64,000 bases of DNA from JABMQB01 sp963666575 (GTDB lineage Bacteria; Bacteroidota; Bacteroidia; Bacteroidales; Prolixibacteraceae), in the NCBI GenBank assembly GCA_963666575.2, contig CAXXYG010000022.1, positions 55,998 through 119,997 of the forward strand, written 5' to 3'. The first letter of the stretch is position 1. Every line of letters starts with the position of its first letter. The notes under the pieces are model-generated. The model ran no database searches. It was not told where the DNA came from and worked only from the letters and a program-made list of their open reading frames with translations. The translations under genes were made by a program, and so were the position numbers. Shown piece by piece: positions 35,598 to 45,265 of the stretch.

Positions 35598-36629
35598 GTG
35601 GTAAAAAATATTCTCAGGATATTGGATAAAATTGCACGAAACAGGATATTACAACATATCCTGTTTTGGTGTTTATCATTCCTTATTCTTTTAAATATCT
35701 TAAAAGTTTCGGCCGAAATTCAGGTTATCGATTTTATTTACACATTTATTTTTCATATCCCGGTTGTGCTGGTTGTTTATATCAACCTGATGTTTTTATT
35801 CCGGTTTCTGGAAACAAGGAAATTTGTTTTATATGGTTTTTTCCTGTCAATAAATTTAGGTGTAGGTGCAGTTTTTTACCTCTATCTATTCGACAATTGG
35901 ATTGATTATGTTTTTTCGGGTTATTATTTTGTGGCTTATTACGGATTCTGGAACATGGTATTTTATTTGTCTGTTTTTGTGGCTGCTACAAGTTTGATAA
36001 AATTGGCCCGTGGTTGGTTCCGCCTGAAAGAAATTGAAAAAGAAAAAACACTAACAGAATTAAAAGCCTTAAAATCACAGATTAATCCACACTTTTTATT
36101 TAATTCCTTAAACAGTATTTACAGCCTTTCGCGTAAAAATTCACCTGTATTACCCGAAACCGTTTTAAAGTTAAGTAGCCTTATGCGGTATGTAATTTAT
36201 GAAAGTGATGTTGATTTTATTGGACTGGGAAAAGAAATTGAGGTGATCAAAGATTATATAAAGCTTCAGGAATTGAGGATTTTATCTGAAGAAAAAATAA
36301 CGCTCAAAATTGAAGGGGATCCTGAAGGCCATAAAATTGCTCCGCTGCTTTTATTGCCATTTATCGAAAACAGTTTTAAGCACGGATTAAAGGGTGGTGC
36401 TGAAAATGCTTTTGTTTCAATTAAACTTGAAATTACAGGTAAAGTGCTGAACTTTGAAATTGAAAATTCGGCAGGGCAATCGGTTGAAATTACAGAATCG
36501 AAGTTTAAGGGCATTGGAATTCATAATGTTAAAAAACGACTGGAACTAATTTACCCGGGGGCTCATGCGATTAAAATTTCGGAAAACAATGGAAAATACA
36601 AAGTTTTGCTGCAGTTGCAATTACGATAA
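35598..36629 (+). CDS. LytS-type sensor histidine kinase
   Basis: 343 aa. Four membrane segments occupy about residues 18-135. The His_kinase domain (PF06580 type) has the phosphoacceptor H165 in QINPHFLFNSLNSIYSL, and the ATPase part has LLPFIENSFKHGLKGG (N box) and KGIGIHNVKKRLEL (G box). The start is GTG directly after the stop of the lipoprotein gene; I see no ATG that would keep the first membrane helix. It should phosphorylate the LytTR regulator encoded 32 bp downstream. Confidence 0.93.
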   Translation: MVKNILRILDKIARNRILQHILFWCLSFLILLNILKVSAEIQVIDFIYTFIFHIPVVLVVYINLMFLFRFLETRKFVLYGFFLSINLGVGAVFYLYLFDNWIDYVFSGYYFVAYYGFWNMVFYLSVFVAATSLIKLARGWFRLKEIEKEKTLTELKALKSQINPHFLFNSLNSIYSLSRKNSPVLPETVLKLSSLMRYVIYESDVDFIGLGKEIEVIKDYIKLQELRILSEEKITLKIEGDPEGHKIAPLLLLPFIENSFKHGLKGGAENAFVSIKLEITGKVLNFEIENSAGQSVEITESKFKGIGIHNVKKRLELIYPGAHAIKISENNGKYKVLLQLQLR

Positions 36630-36661
36630 AAAAGAGTTCCGACGTTAAAATTTAATTAAAA

Positions 36662-37363
36662 ATGACTATTTCTTGTTTGATAATTGATGACGAGCCACTT
36701 TCGCAAGATGTGTTAAAAGATTATGTCAAAGCCAGTCCCGAATTACAGTTAGTAAACGTATGTAATAATGCATTGGAGGCAGGAAATATAATTAAGGATA
36801 CAACTATTGATCTTCTTTTCCTCGATATTAACATGCCCAAATTGTCGGGAATTGGTTTTATTAAAAGCCTTGATAAACCCCCTCTGTTTGTTTTAATTAC
36901 GGCCTACCCCGAGTATGCAATTGAGGGATTTGAAGTTGATGCAGTGGACTATTTGCTTAAGCCAGTTTCATTTGAGCGGTTTCGGAAAGCAATAAACAGA
37001 GTAGTGGGGCGTATGGCCGATTCGAAACATAGTTTTCCTGATGGGGCTAACTTTATAATGGTTAAAGCAAATAAAAAAAACTACCGTGTCGATTTTAATG
37101 AGCTACTGTTTTTAGAGGCAATGGGCGATTATGTCAGGTTTATTACCGTTGAAAACAGTTTAATGGTTCATGGGAAATTAAAAGAGTTTTATTCGTTGAT
37201 GCCGTTACACCAATTTATACAGGTTCATAAATCATACATTATCAATGTAAATAAAATAACTTATATCGAAGGCAATCAAGTAAAACTTGCAGGCCGTAAA
37301 ATTCCTGTAAGTTTAACATACCGCGATGCTTTGTTTAAAGTATTGGGAAAAAATATCCACTAG
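36662..37363 (+). CDS. LytTR-type response regulator
   Basis: 233 aa. The receiver domain has acidic residues D9-D10, the phosphorylation site D55 in LLFLDINMPKLSG, and the conserved lysine in DYLLKPVSFERF. The LytTR DNA-binding domain covers about 130-232 (KKNYRVDFNELLFLEAMGDYVRFI, FIQVHKSYIINVNKI). It pairs with the LytS-type kinase just upstream. Targets are unknown; the lipoprotein gene ahead of the kinase may be in the same operon and could be self-regulated. Confidence 0.95.
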   Translation: MTISCLIIDDEPLSQDVLKDYVKASPELQLVNVCNNALEAGNIIKDTTIDLLFLDINMPKLSGIGFIKSLDKPPLFVLITAYPEYAIEGFEVDAVDYLLKPVSFERFRKAINRVVGRMADSKHSFPDGANFIMVKANKKNYRVDFNELLFLEAMGDYVRFITVENSLMVHGKLKEFYSLMPLHQFIQVHKSYIINVNKITYIEGNQVKLAGRKIPVSLTYRDALFKVLGKNIH

Positions 37364-37577
37364 GCATTTTTATATTTTATGAATTCCGCCATTTTCGAAA
37401 ACAAACAGCTCGAATTTTTTTATGTATTTATTAGAATGTTATGTTAATATTCATTTGGATCATGATGTTTGCTAATTAACAAAATCATTCTTAATTTAGG
37501 CAACTATTCAATCCTTAAATAAATTTACTTATGTTGGAATATGAAACGTTATATTTCTCAGTAAGACACTTTTAAAA

Positions 37578-39704
37578 TTGAGATTTTTGGAATTGCTTAA
37601 TTTAATAAAAGGGACTTTGAAAAATATTTATCAGAACGTATATTTTACAAATTTTGCTGGTTTTAAATGTATAGTTTTAGCTCTGCTTTTGATTTTTAAT
37701 TTTACTCCTTCCAAAAGCCAAACTCAAGTTGACAGTTTAGAAACCGCATTGGAATCATCCGATTCTGATTCCTCAAAGGCAAACATATTGCTTGAATTAG
37801 GAGATTTTTATTTTGAAGATAATGTTGACTCAGCTCTGTTTTATTACCTTAAAATTATCAATTTAGATTATACCAGTACGAATAAAAGCCTTTTAGCCGC
37901 TGGTTATTTAAATATTGGACTATGCCATGCTAAACAAAACCTTTTTAAACAATCACTTGAATCATTTTTAAGTGCTCTTGAAATATACTTGAATAGTGAT
38001 GATAAAGAAGGAATTTCAGACAGTTATTACAACCTTGGCAATAGCTATATAGCTTTAAACTCAAACGACAAAGCATTAGATAATTATATTAAAGCATTGG
38101 TGCTTTTCGAAGAATTGAATGATCAGGCCGGGGTAGTTATGGTATATAATGATATTGGGAATTTATACTATATGCAGGATAATTACGGTAAAGCCAAAGA
38201 TTATTATATGCAGGCACTTAAAGTGGCCAAAGAAATTGATGACGAAGAAGGAATTTCGATATGTTATATCAGCCTGGGGAATGTGTATTCCGATCTGGGC
38301 GATTACATAAAATGTATTAAATATTATGAAGATGCATTGGTAATTGAGAAAAAATTAGATTCAAAATTAGGCATTGCTTCTATTTATAATAATTTGGGCG
38401 ATACGTATTTAATGAAAGGTGATTATGCTTTAGCTCTCGATTATTTTTTTAAAACCAAAAAGTTATCGGATGAGATTAATGATAAGGATTTGAGCTCTTT
38501 AGTTTTATTGAACATTTCGGCGACTGAAATAAAACTAAATAAGTATAAGGATGCAATTGTAAACGCTTATAATAGTTTAGCCATTGCAAAGGAAATTCAT
38601 TCCTTATCTTATCAATTTGAAAATTACCTGAATTTAAGTTCTGCTTATGATAGTTTGGGTGATTATAACCAGGCGCTTGTTTATCATAAATTATTAAAAC
38701 AGGTAAGCGACAGTATTTTTGATGTTGAAAGAAGCAAACGAGTTGAACAGATTGATGCAATTTACCAGTTGGAGAGCCAACAATTAAAAATCGAAAACCT
38801 TACTAAAAGCAAAGAACTTGTTGAATCGCAGCTTAAAAGCCAAAAGTTACTGATTGTTATTTTAATTTTGGCAAGTATTATTTTCACTTCTTTGGCATTT
38901 TTGTTATTCCAACAGACTAAAGCAAAAACCAAAGCCCTTTTCTTGTTGTCTGAACAAAAAAATGAAATCCAGGAAATGCACGATGAGTTGGAAATTCAAC
39001 GTGACAACCTCAAAAAAGTTAATGCCACAAAAGATAAATTCTTCTCAATTATTGCTCATGACTTAAAAAATCCTTTTAACTCGATAATTGGATTTACTGA
39101 ATTGCTAATCGATAATTTTCACGATTACGATGAAGAAGATAAAAGAAGAATTTTAAAGATGATTAAAGAATCATCAACCCGGGCTTTTAATTTGTTAGAA
39201 AACTTATTATTGTGGGCGCGTACTCAAACCGGCAATATCGAATTCGAGAAAAAAGAAATTGATCTGGCTCAGCATCTCACAGATACGATATTTCTGCTTG
39301 AAATTCAGGCTGTTAAAAAAGATATTAAGTTCGAAACAGATATCAATACTGAAGGTAACATTTTGGCTGATGCGAATATGATTAATACCATTTTCCGAAA
39401 TCTGCTTTCAAATGCCATAAAATTTACTCAAACCAGTGGGAAAGTTAAAATATCAATTTATGACAGAGGTGATTTTTGCGAAGTTTCGGTTGTTGATAAT
39501 GGTATTGGAATTGCCAAAGAAGAGCTTCGTAAACTTTTTAATATAGACAGTAAATATACACGCATTGGTACTGCTAATGAGCAAGGAACAGGTTTAGGAT
39601 TAATATTGTGCAAAGAGTTTATTGAAATCCACGGAGGTAAAATTAAGATTAAAAGTGAAATGGGAAAGGGAAGTAAATTTATCTTTACACTTCCAAAAGC
39701 ATAA
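37578..39704 (+). CDS. TPR-containing sensor histidine kinase
   Basis: 708 aa. A hydrophobic segment near 30-46 ending SKSQ looks like a signal sequence. About seven tetratricopeptide repeats follow from 65 to 385 (NLGNSYIALNSNDKALDNY, YNDIGNLYYMQDNYGKAKDYY). A membrane helix lies near 420-442, then a coiled coil. HisKA has H494 in FFSIIAHDLKNPFNSIIGFTELL; the ATPase domain has NAIKFTQ, DNGIGI and GTGLGLILCKEF boxes. The start used is TTG; no ATG precedes the signal segment in frame, so the true start is uncertain. Its partner regulator is not adjacent. Confidence 0.93.
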   Translation: MRFLELLNLIKGTLKNIYQNVYFTNFAGFKCIVLALLLIFNFTPSKSQTQVDSLETALESSDSDSSKANILLELGDFYFEDNVDSALFYYLKIINLDYTSTNKSLLAAGYLNIGLCHAKQNLFKQSLESFLSALEIYLNSDDKEGISDSYYNLGNSYIALNSNDKALDNYIKALVLFEELNDQAGVVMVYNDIGNLYYMQDNYGKAKDYYMQALKVAKEIDDEEGISICYISLGNVYSDLGDYIKCIKYYEDALVIEKKLDSKLGIASIYNNLGDTYLMKGDYALALDYFFKTKKLSDEINDKDLSSLVLLNISATEIKLNKYKDAIVNAYNSLAIAKEIHSLSYQFENYLNLSSAYDSLGDYNQALVYHKLLKQVSDSIFDVERSKRVEQIDAIYQLESQQLKIENLTKSKELVESQLKSQKLLIVILILASIIFTSLAFLLFQQTKAKTKALFLLSEQKNEIQEMHDELEIQRDNLKKVNATKDKFFSIIAHDLKNPFNSIIGFTELLIDNFHDYDEEDKRRILKMIKESSTRAFNLLENLLLWARTQTGNIEFEKKEIDLAQHLTDTIFLLEIQAVKKDIKFETDINTEGNILADANMINTIFRNLLSNAIKFTQTSGKVKISIYDRGDFCEVSVVDNGIGIAKEELRKLFNIDSKYTRIGTANEQGTGLGLILCKEFIEIHGGKIKIKSEMGKGSKFIFTLPKA

Positions 39705-39756
39705 TATTTTTTTAAGAGATAGCTTATATTTTACTCAATTACTCTTTTTTTGCTGA

Positions 39757-40335
39757 TTAGAATTTGGGAAATAACCGCCCGGTTGTTTCCATATATTTTT
39801 TATAAGAAATGCCAAATTGGCCCATCAGTATTTTTTCTTCTTTTTTTACTCTAAATAAATAAAAAGGTACTATTGCAATTAGAAATGAATATCCGGCAAT
39901 CCAGTTGTGGAGGAGTAAAATCTGTGCCAGTGCCCAAACAATATGTGCTGCATACATGGGGTGCCTGATGTATTTATAGACACCATTTATAACTAGTTTA
40001 TGTTCCTGCACAATTCCAACAACAGGAGTCCAGTTATGTCCTAAATCATGGTGCGATTTCCAAAGTAAAAATATAGCTAAAGCAAATAATACAGCTCCTA
40101 TCCAACCCAACCATTGAGGAAGCGAATAATTGGCAAAATCTAAAACCGGGCTAAAAACATATACCAGCGGGATTACCATTCCAATGCCGTTAAGCGAAAG
40201 GAGGATAGTATCGGCAGTGCTTTTTGTTTTTACTTTATAGGTTTGTTTTTTTGAATTTGCAGTATTTATTTTTCTGACAATAAATACAAGTATAAAACCT
40301 ATAAAAAATACTATTTTAAATAAACTATTGAACAT
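39757..40335 (-). CDS. Isoprenylcysteine methyltransferase-like (ICMT/PEMT family) membrane protein
   Basis: 192 aa with four to five membrane helices and the C-terminal motif GVYKYIRHPMYAAHIVWAL plus FRVKKEEKILMGQFGISYKKYMETTGRLFP, which binds S-adenosylmethionine in this family. In bacteria the members are mostly uncharacterised methyltransferases of lipids or other hydrophobic compounds; no isoprenylated protein substrate is implied. It is convergent with the upstream kinase gene and lies 51 bp downstream of an aminotransferase gene on the same strand. Confidence 0.85.
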   Translation of the reverse strand: MFNSLFKIVFFIGFILVFIVRKINTANSKKQTYKVKTKSTADTILLSLNGIGMVIPLVYVFSPVLDFANYSLPQWLGWIGAVLFALAIFLLWKSHHDLGHNWTPVVGIVQEHKLVINGVYKYIRHPMYAAHIVWALAQILLLHNWIAGYSFLIAIVPFYLFRVKKEEKILMGQFGISYKKYMETTGRLFPKF

Positions 40336-40386
40336 AGCATTGTTATTTGTCCGGTAATTTAATCCATGAAAGTATAAATTTATGAG

Positions 40387-41856
40387 CTATATATCAAGAG
40401 TAAACCAATCTTCAATTAATAAGTCTTTGGGGTTTTCTTTTTTATGAAAATAGGTATTTGTATGATTTTCATAAATATAGTCTTTTGAATATTCATCAAT
40501 GTTTTGAATAATATCATTTAATGCATCCAACATTAATTTTACTTCTTCATTTTTTGTTGTTGGATGAATTGACCACCGCACCCAACCTGGTTTTTCAGAA
40601 AGGTCGCCACGGTTAATTTTTTCAGTTATTTCTTTCGATTTTTCAAAAGTAACTTCCAACAATAAATGCCCGTAAGTTCCCGCACATGCACAACCTCCAC
40701 GCGTTTGAATACCGTATTTATCGTTTAATAATTTCACCAGAAGGTTATAATGAATTCCTTCCACAAAAAAGGAGACAATACCCAGCCTGTCGCGAATATT
40801 ATCAGCCATTATGTGCAGTCCGGTAATTTTATCCAGTCCTTCGAATGCCAGTTTAAGTAACTCCTTTTCGCGACGATGTATGTTTTCAATACCCATTTGG
40901 TCTTTTAATTGAAAGCACAAAGCCGTTTTTATGGATTGTAAAAAGCCAGGCGTACCACCATCTTCTCGGGCTTCAATGTTTTCGACGTATTTATAACTTC
41001 CCCATGGATTTGTCCAGTCAACTGTTCCACCACCCGGATGGTCGGGAACCTCATTATGGTACATCGAAGCATCAAAGACCAATACGCCTGATGAGCCGGG
41101 GCCTCCTAAAAACTTATGTGGAGAAAACATTATAGCATCCAGTTTTTCCATTGGATTATTTGGGTGCATATTTATTTCTTCGTAAGGAGCCGAAGCAGCA
41201 AAATCGATAAAACATACTCCACCAAATTCATGCATTATTTTTGCAAGTTCATGGTAGGGAGTTCGCACACCTGTTACATTTGAGCAGGCTGTAAATGAGC
41301 CTATTTTAAATGGCCGGTCCTTGTATTTTTTTAATGCGGTCCGTAAGTTTTCAGGATTAACGGCTAAATCGCTATTGGGTTCAATAATAACAACATCGGC
41401 ATTTGTTTCATACCATGACGTATGGTTCGAATGGTGTTCCATATGGGTGATAAAAACAACCGGTTTTTCACGTTTTGCCAAACATTCTTTATGTGTGATT
41501 TTTGAACAGTATTTTAGTCCCAAAATACGTTGGAATTTATTTATAACAGCAGTCAATCCAAATCCAGAAGTAATTATTACATCGTTTGATCCTGCATTCA
41601 CAGATTGTTTTATCAGATTATGCGAAAATTGATAAGCCCTTGTCATTTTAATTCCGGTTTCGCTTGTTTCGGAATGGGTATTTCCAATAAAAGGTCCGAT
41701 AATTTTTGAAATTTTATGTTCGATAGGGGCATACAAACGGCCACTTGCCAACCAGTCGGCATAAATTATTTTTTTCTTGCCATATGGCGAAATAAATTCC
41801 TGATCGATACCTATTGTGTTTTTTCTAAATTTCTCAAAGTAGTTTTCCAGGTTCAT
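40387..41856 (-). CDS. Aminotransferase class V (cysteine desulfurase-like PLP enzyme)
   Basis: 489 aa fold-type I PLP enzyme. The Schiff-base lysine is K248 in FSPHKFLGGPGSSGVLVFD; cofactor contacts include MEHHSNHTSW, and FIDFAASAPYEEINMHP carries the PLP-nitrogen Asp. RGGCACAGTYGHLLL near 386 places a cysteine where SufS-type desulfurases carry the active Cys, though the loop differs. It is longer than SufS (about 410 aa) with a C-terminal extension of about 70 residues. Substrate unknown; no suf or nif genes are nearby. Confidence 0.85.
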   Translation of the reverse strand: MNLENYFEKFRKNTIGIDQEFISPYGKKKIIYADWLASGRLYAPIEHKISKIIGPFIGNTHSETSETGIKMTRAYQFSHNLIKQSVNAGSNDVIITSGFGLTAVINKFQRILGLKYCSKITHKECLAKREKPVVFITHMEHHSNHTSWYETNADVVIIEPNSDLAVNPENLRTALKKYKDRPFKIGSFTACSNVTGVRTPYHELAKIMHEFGGVCFIDFAASAPYEEINMHPNNPMEKLDAIMFSPHKFLGGPGSSGVLVFDASMYHNEVPDHPGGGTVDWTNPWGSYKYVENIEAREDGGTPGFLQSIKTALCFQLKDQMGIENIHRREKELLKLAFEGLDKITGLHIMADNIRDRLGIVSFFVEGIHYNLLVKLLNDKYGIQTRGGCACAGTYGHLLLEVTFEKSKEITEKINRGDLSEKPGWVRWSIHPTTKNEEVKLMLDALNDIIQNIDEYSKDYIYENHTNTYFHKKENPKDLLIEDWFTLDI

Positions 41857-41948
41857 TTATTAGTTTTTTGATAATAACACAAATTAACACGATTTAGGTG
41901 AAAGAAAAGCAGTAATAAATCATCTTTTTTGTTAGAATTACCTGATTG

Positions 41949-41963
41949 CTGACATATCGTCAG
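41949..41963. promoter_or_regulatory. Palindromic operator candidate upstream of htpG
   Basis: CTGAC-ATATC-GTCAG, a 15-bp dyad located 74 bp before the htpG start. Its place in front of a heat-shock gene suggests a regulator site; the regulator is unknown. Confidence 0.5.
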
Positions 41964-42036
41964 AAATTATAAGATGGCATGTACTTTGACTTCTCACACA
42001 CATTAAAATGAATGTTTAATTAAAATTCGATATAAA

Positions 42037-44091
42037 ATGCAAAAAGGAAATATTGGCGTAACGAGCGAAAATCTTTTCCCGATTATTAAAAAGTTTCTTT
42101 ATTCTGATCATGATATTTTTTTACGTGAGATAGTATCTAATGCGGTTGATGCTACACAGAAATTAAAAACCCTGGCTTCGAAAGGGGAGTATACGGGTGA
42201 TGTATCGGGATCTAAAGTGTCAGTAAGTGTTGATAATAAGGCTAAAACGATTACTATTTCGGATAACGGAATTGGAATGACAGCCGAAGAAATTGATAAA
42301 TACATTAATCAGATAGCTTTTTCAGGCGCTAACGAGTTTTTGGAGAAATATGAAAACGATGCGAATGCCATTATCGGGCATTTTGGACTTGGGTTTTATT
42401 CTTCATTTATGGTTTCCGAAAAGGTAGAGATTATTACAAAATCGCATGCCGAAGGTGCCCAGGCAGTAAAATGGAGCTGTGATGGATCTCCTGAATTTAC
42501 TATTGAAGATGTTGAAAAAGAAGGTGTCGGGACCGATATCGTAATGTACATCAATGATGAATCAAAAGAATTTTTGGATGATTCAAAAGTAGGTTCTATC
42601 CTTAATAAATATTGTAAGTTTTTACCCATTCCTGTAGTATTCGGTAAAAAGAAAGAATGGAAGGAAGGCAAAGAAGTTGTTACTGATGAGGACAATCAGA
42701 TAAATGATACCAATCCGGCATGGACAAAAAAACCAGTTGATTTAAAAGACGAAGATTACAATGGTTTTTATAAGCAGTTATATCCAATGACTGATGACCC
42801 ATTGTTTAATATTCATTTGAATGTTGATTATCCGTTCAATTTAACGGGTATTCTTTATTTTCCAAAAATTAAAAACAATATTGAAGTTCAGAAAAATAAA
42901 ATTCAGCTTTATTCAAATCAGGTTTTTGTAACCGATTCAGTTGAAGGAATTGTCCCTGAATTTTTAACATTGTTACATGGAGTGATTGATTCACCCGATA
43001 TTCCATTAAATGTATCCCGGTCGTATTTGCAAAGCGATTCGAATGTTAAAAAAATTAGCAGCCACATTTCTAAAAAAGTTGCTGATAGGTTAAAAGATAT
43101 TTTTAAGGATTCTCGCCAGGATCTTGAGGCAAAATGGGATGATCTTAAAATATTTATTCAGTACGGAATGCTTTCGGATGATAAATTTTATGACAGGTCG
43201 AAAGATTTTTTTATGTTCAAAAATACTGATGGTAAATTTTTCACTACCGAAGAATATGAAACATTGGTAAAAGATAACCAGACTGATAAAGATAAAAAAC
43301 TGGTTTATTTATACACAAGTGATGTTGAGGGCCAGTTTAGTTTTATTGAAGCAGCCAAAGCAAAAGGTTACGATGTGTTGGTGATGGACGATGTTTTATC
43401 GACTCCATTGATTAACAAGCTGGAACAAAAATTTGCCGACAAAACATTTGTGAGAGTTGATTCAGATGTTGTTGAAAACTTAATTAAAAAGGATTCAGAA
43501 GACAAAGAAGTTTTAACATTTGAACAAAAAGAGGATCTGACTCCTGTATTTCAGGCAGTTTGCCCTAAAGATACGGGCGTAACATATATTGTCGATTTTC
43601 AGGATTTAGGCGAAAACAGCCAGCCAATGGTAATTACACGCAATGAGTTTATGCGCCGTATGAAAGATATGAGTAGCATTCAGGGAGGTATGAGTTTTTA
43701 TGGTGATATGCCTGAAAATTTGAGTCTTGTTGTAAACATCGCACATCCGGTTGTTAAAAAAATAATGGATGATAAAGTTGAAGTGGTTGGAGAAGAGTTG
43801 GATAAATTTAACATGAAAATTAAGAAAGCAAAGACTGCCAGCCAAAAACTTGAAAAAGCCAAAGAAGGTAAAAAAGATGAGGAAATTCCTCAGGCCGATA
43901 AAGAAAAACTGGATGACCTGAATAAAAAGTTATCGGAGTTGCAAGAAGGCAAACGAAATAAACTTTCTGATTTTGGAAAGGATAATAAATTAGCGAAACA
44001 ATTAGTTGATTTGGCATTGTTAGCAAATGGGTTGCTGAAAGGCGCTGAATTGGATAAGTTTGTAAAACGTAGTGTTGAGTTGATAAAATAA
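42037..44091 (+). CDS. htpG: Molecular chaperone HtpG (Hsp90)
   Basis: 684 aa. The N-terminal GHKL ATPase domain shows FLREIVSNAVDATQKL (with Asn and Asp of the N box), ISDNGIGMTAEEI and GHFGLGFYSSFMV; the middle domain has YFPKIKNN and PLNVSRSYLQ. The C-terminal dimerisation region is lysine-rich and slightly longer than in E. coli HtpG (624 aa). It remodels and stabilises client proteins in the cytosol in an ATP-dependent way. It is a single-gene unit, ending before a bidirectional terminator shared with rpoD. Confidence 0.98.
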   Translation: MQKGNIGVTSENLFPIIKKFLYSDHDIFLREIVSNAVDATQKLKTLASKGEYTGDVSGSKVSVSVDNKAKTITISDNGIGMTAEEIDKYINQIAFSGANEFLEKYENDANAIIGHFGLGFYSSFMVSEKVEIITKSHAEGAQAVKWSCDGSPEFTIEDVEKEGVGTDIVMYINDESKEFLDDSKVGSILNKYCKFLPIPVVFGKKKEWKEGKEVVTDEDNQINDTNPAWTKKPVDLKDEDYNGFYKQLYPMTDDPLFNIHLNVDYPFNLTGILYFPKIKNNIEVQKNKIQLYSNQVFVTDSVEGIVPEFLTLLHGVIDSPDIPLNVSRSYLQSDSNVKKISSHISKKVADRLKDIFKDSRQDLEAKWDDLKIFIQYGMLSDDKFYDRSKDFFMFKNTDGKFFTTEEYETLVKDNQTDKDKKLVYLYTSDVEGQFSFIEAAKAKGYDVLVMDDVLSTPLINKLEQKFADKTFVRVDSDVVENLIKKDSEDKEVLTFEQKEDLTPVFQAVCPKDTGVTYIVDFQDLGENSQPMVITRNEFMRRMKDMSSIQGGMSFYGDMPENLSLVVNIAHPVVKKIMDDKVEVVGEELDKFNMKIKKAKTASQKLEKAKEGKKDEEIPQADKEKLDDLNKKLSELQEGKRNKLSDFGKDNKLAKQLVDLALLANGLLKGAELDKFVKRSVELIK

Positions 44092-44246
44092 TTTATTGGA
44101 AAGATAGTTTTAAAGAAGCATCTGCCTTAATTGGTAGGTGTTTTTTTTGATTTAAGAATTAAATATGTCTTGAGTAAATTCTATCATTGTAATTTTTGAA
44201 GATCAGAGAAATTTGATGAGTCAAAGAATAGAGGAAAAATAAGGAC

Positions 44247-44279
44247 AAAAAAAAGCCGCTTAATTAGCGGCTTTTTTTT
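44247..44279. terminator. Bidirectional rho-independent terminator
   Basis: A8-GCCGCT / AGCGGC-T8 perfect stem around a TAATT loop, between the convergent htpG and rpoD genes. A- and T-runs on both sides allow termination in both directions. Confidence 0.92.
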
Positions 44280-44284
44280 CTTGT

Positions 44285-45145
44285 TTATCCAAGATATGAT
44301 TTTAATAATTTGCTTCGCGATGTATGCCTTAATCGCCTAATCGCTTTTTCTTTAATTTGCCTTACTCTTTCACGTGTTAATCCAAATCGTTCGCCGATTT
44401 CTTCCAACGTCATTTCCTGGCACCCAATACCAAAGAAAAGCCTGATAATATCGCTTTCCCTTTCGGTAAGTGTTGCCAATGCACGGTGAATCTCTTTTGC
44501 TAATGACTCCATCATCAAAGCTTTGTCAGCATTTGGTGAGTCATTATTGATAAGTACATCTAACAAGCTGTTGTCTTCTCCATCGACAAATGGTGCATCA
44601 ACTGATACGTGCCTTCCGGAGACGCGTAATGTGTCAGCAACTTTGTCAGCTGGAAGGTCCAGTGATTCTGCTAATTCTTCAGGCGATGGTTTACGCTCAT
44701 GCTCTTGCTCGAATTTCGAAAATGCTTTGTTAATTTTGTTTAACGAACCCACTTGGTTCAATGGCAATCGAACTATTCGAGACTGTTCAGCAAGTGCTTG
44801 AAGAATGGATTGGCGAATCCACCAAACAGCATAGGAAATAAATTTAAAACCACGGGTTTCATCAAATTTTTCCGCAGCTTTAATAAGTCCAAGGTTTCCT
44901 TCGTTGATTAAATCTGGTAAGCTTAGTCCCTGATTTTGGTACTGCTTTGCTACCGATACAACAAAACGAAGGTTGGCGCGTGTTAATTTCTCTAACGCCG
45001 CCTGATCACCTTTTTTTATCCTCTGCGCTAATTCAACTTCCTCCTCTACAGTGATCAACTCTTCCTTACCTATCTCCTGTAAATACTTATCTAAAGAGGC
45101 ACTTTCACGATTAGTGATTGACTTTGTGATCTTTAGTTGTCTCAT
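44285..45145 (-). CDS. rpoD: Primary RNA polymerase sigma factor (RpoD/SigA)
   Basis: 286 aa, the short form typical of Bacteroidota: region 1.1 is lacking. Region 1.2 is SLDKYLQEIGKEELITVEEEVELAQRI, region 2 contains NLRFVVSVAKQYQNQGLSLPDLINEGNLGLIKAAEKFDETRGFKFISYAVWWIRQSI, and region 4 ends with GLTRERVRQIKEKAIRRLR. This factor reads the TTTG/TAnnTTTG promoters seen in the window. A TATATTTG box at 45167-45174 precedes it. Confidence 0.98.
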   Translation of the reverse strand: MRQLKITKSITNRESASLDKYLQEIGKEELITVEEEVELAQRIKKGDQAALEKLTRANLRFVVSVAKQYQNQGLSLPDLINEGNLGLIKAAEKFDETRGFKFISYAVWWIRQSILQALAEQSRIVRLPLNQVGSLNKINKAFSKFEQEHERKPSPEELAESLDLPADKVADTLRVSGRHVSVDAPFVDGEDNSLLDVLINNDSPNADKALMMESLAKEIHRALATLTERESDIIRLFFGIGCQEMTLEEIGERFGLTRERVRQIKEKAIRRLRHTSRSKLLKSYLG

Positions 45146-45166
45146 ATACCTTTATTAAAAATCGTG

Positions 45167-45174
45167 CAAATATA
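45167..45174 (-). promoter_or_regulatory. -7 promoter box of rpoD
   Basis: TATATTTG on the minus strand, 21 bp before the rpoD start codon, matches TAnnTTTG. Confidence 0.6.
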
Positions 45175-45265
45175 GAACTTTTGCGTCAATTGTTCTACTA
45201 GAAATGGATTTAATATTATACCGTTTAACAAATAGTTAAAGAGTTACCTGTGTTTGAAATAAATT

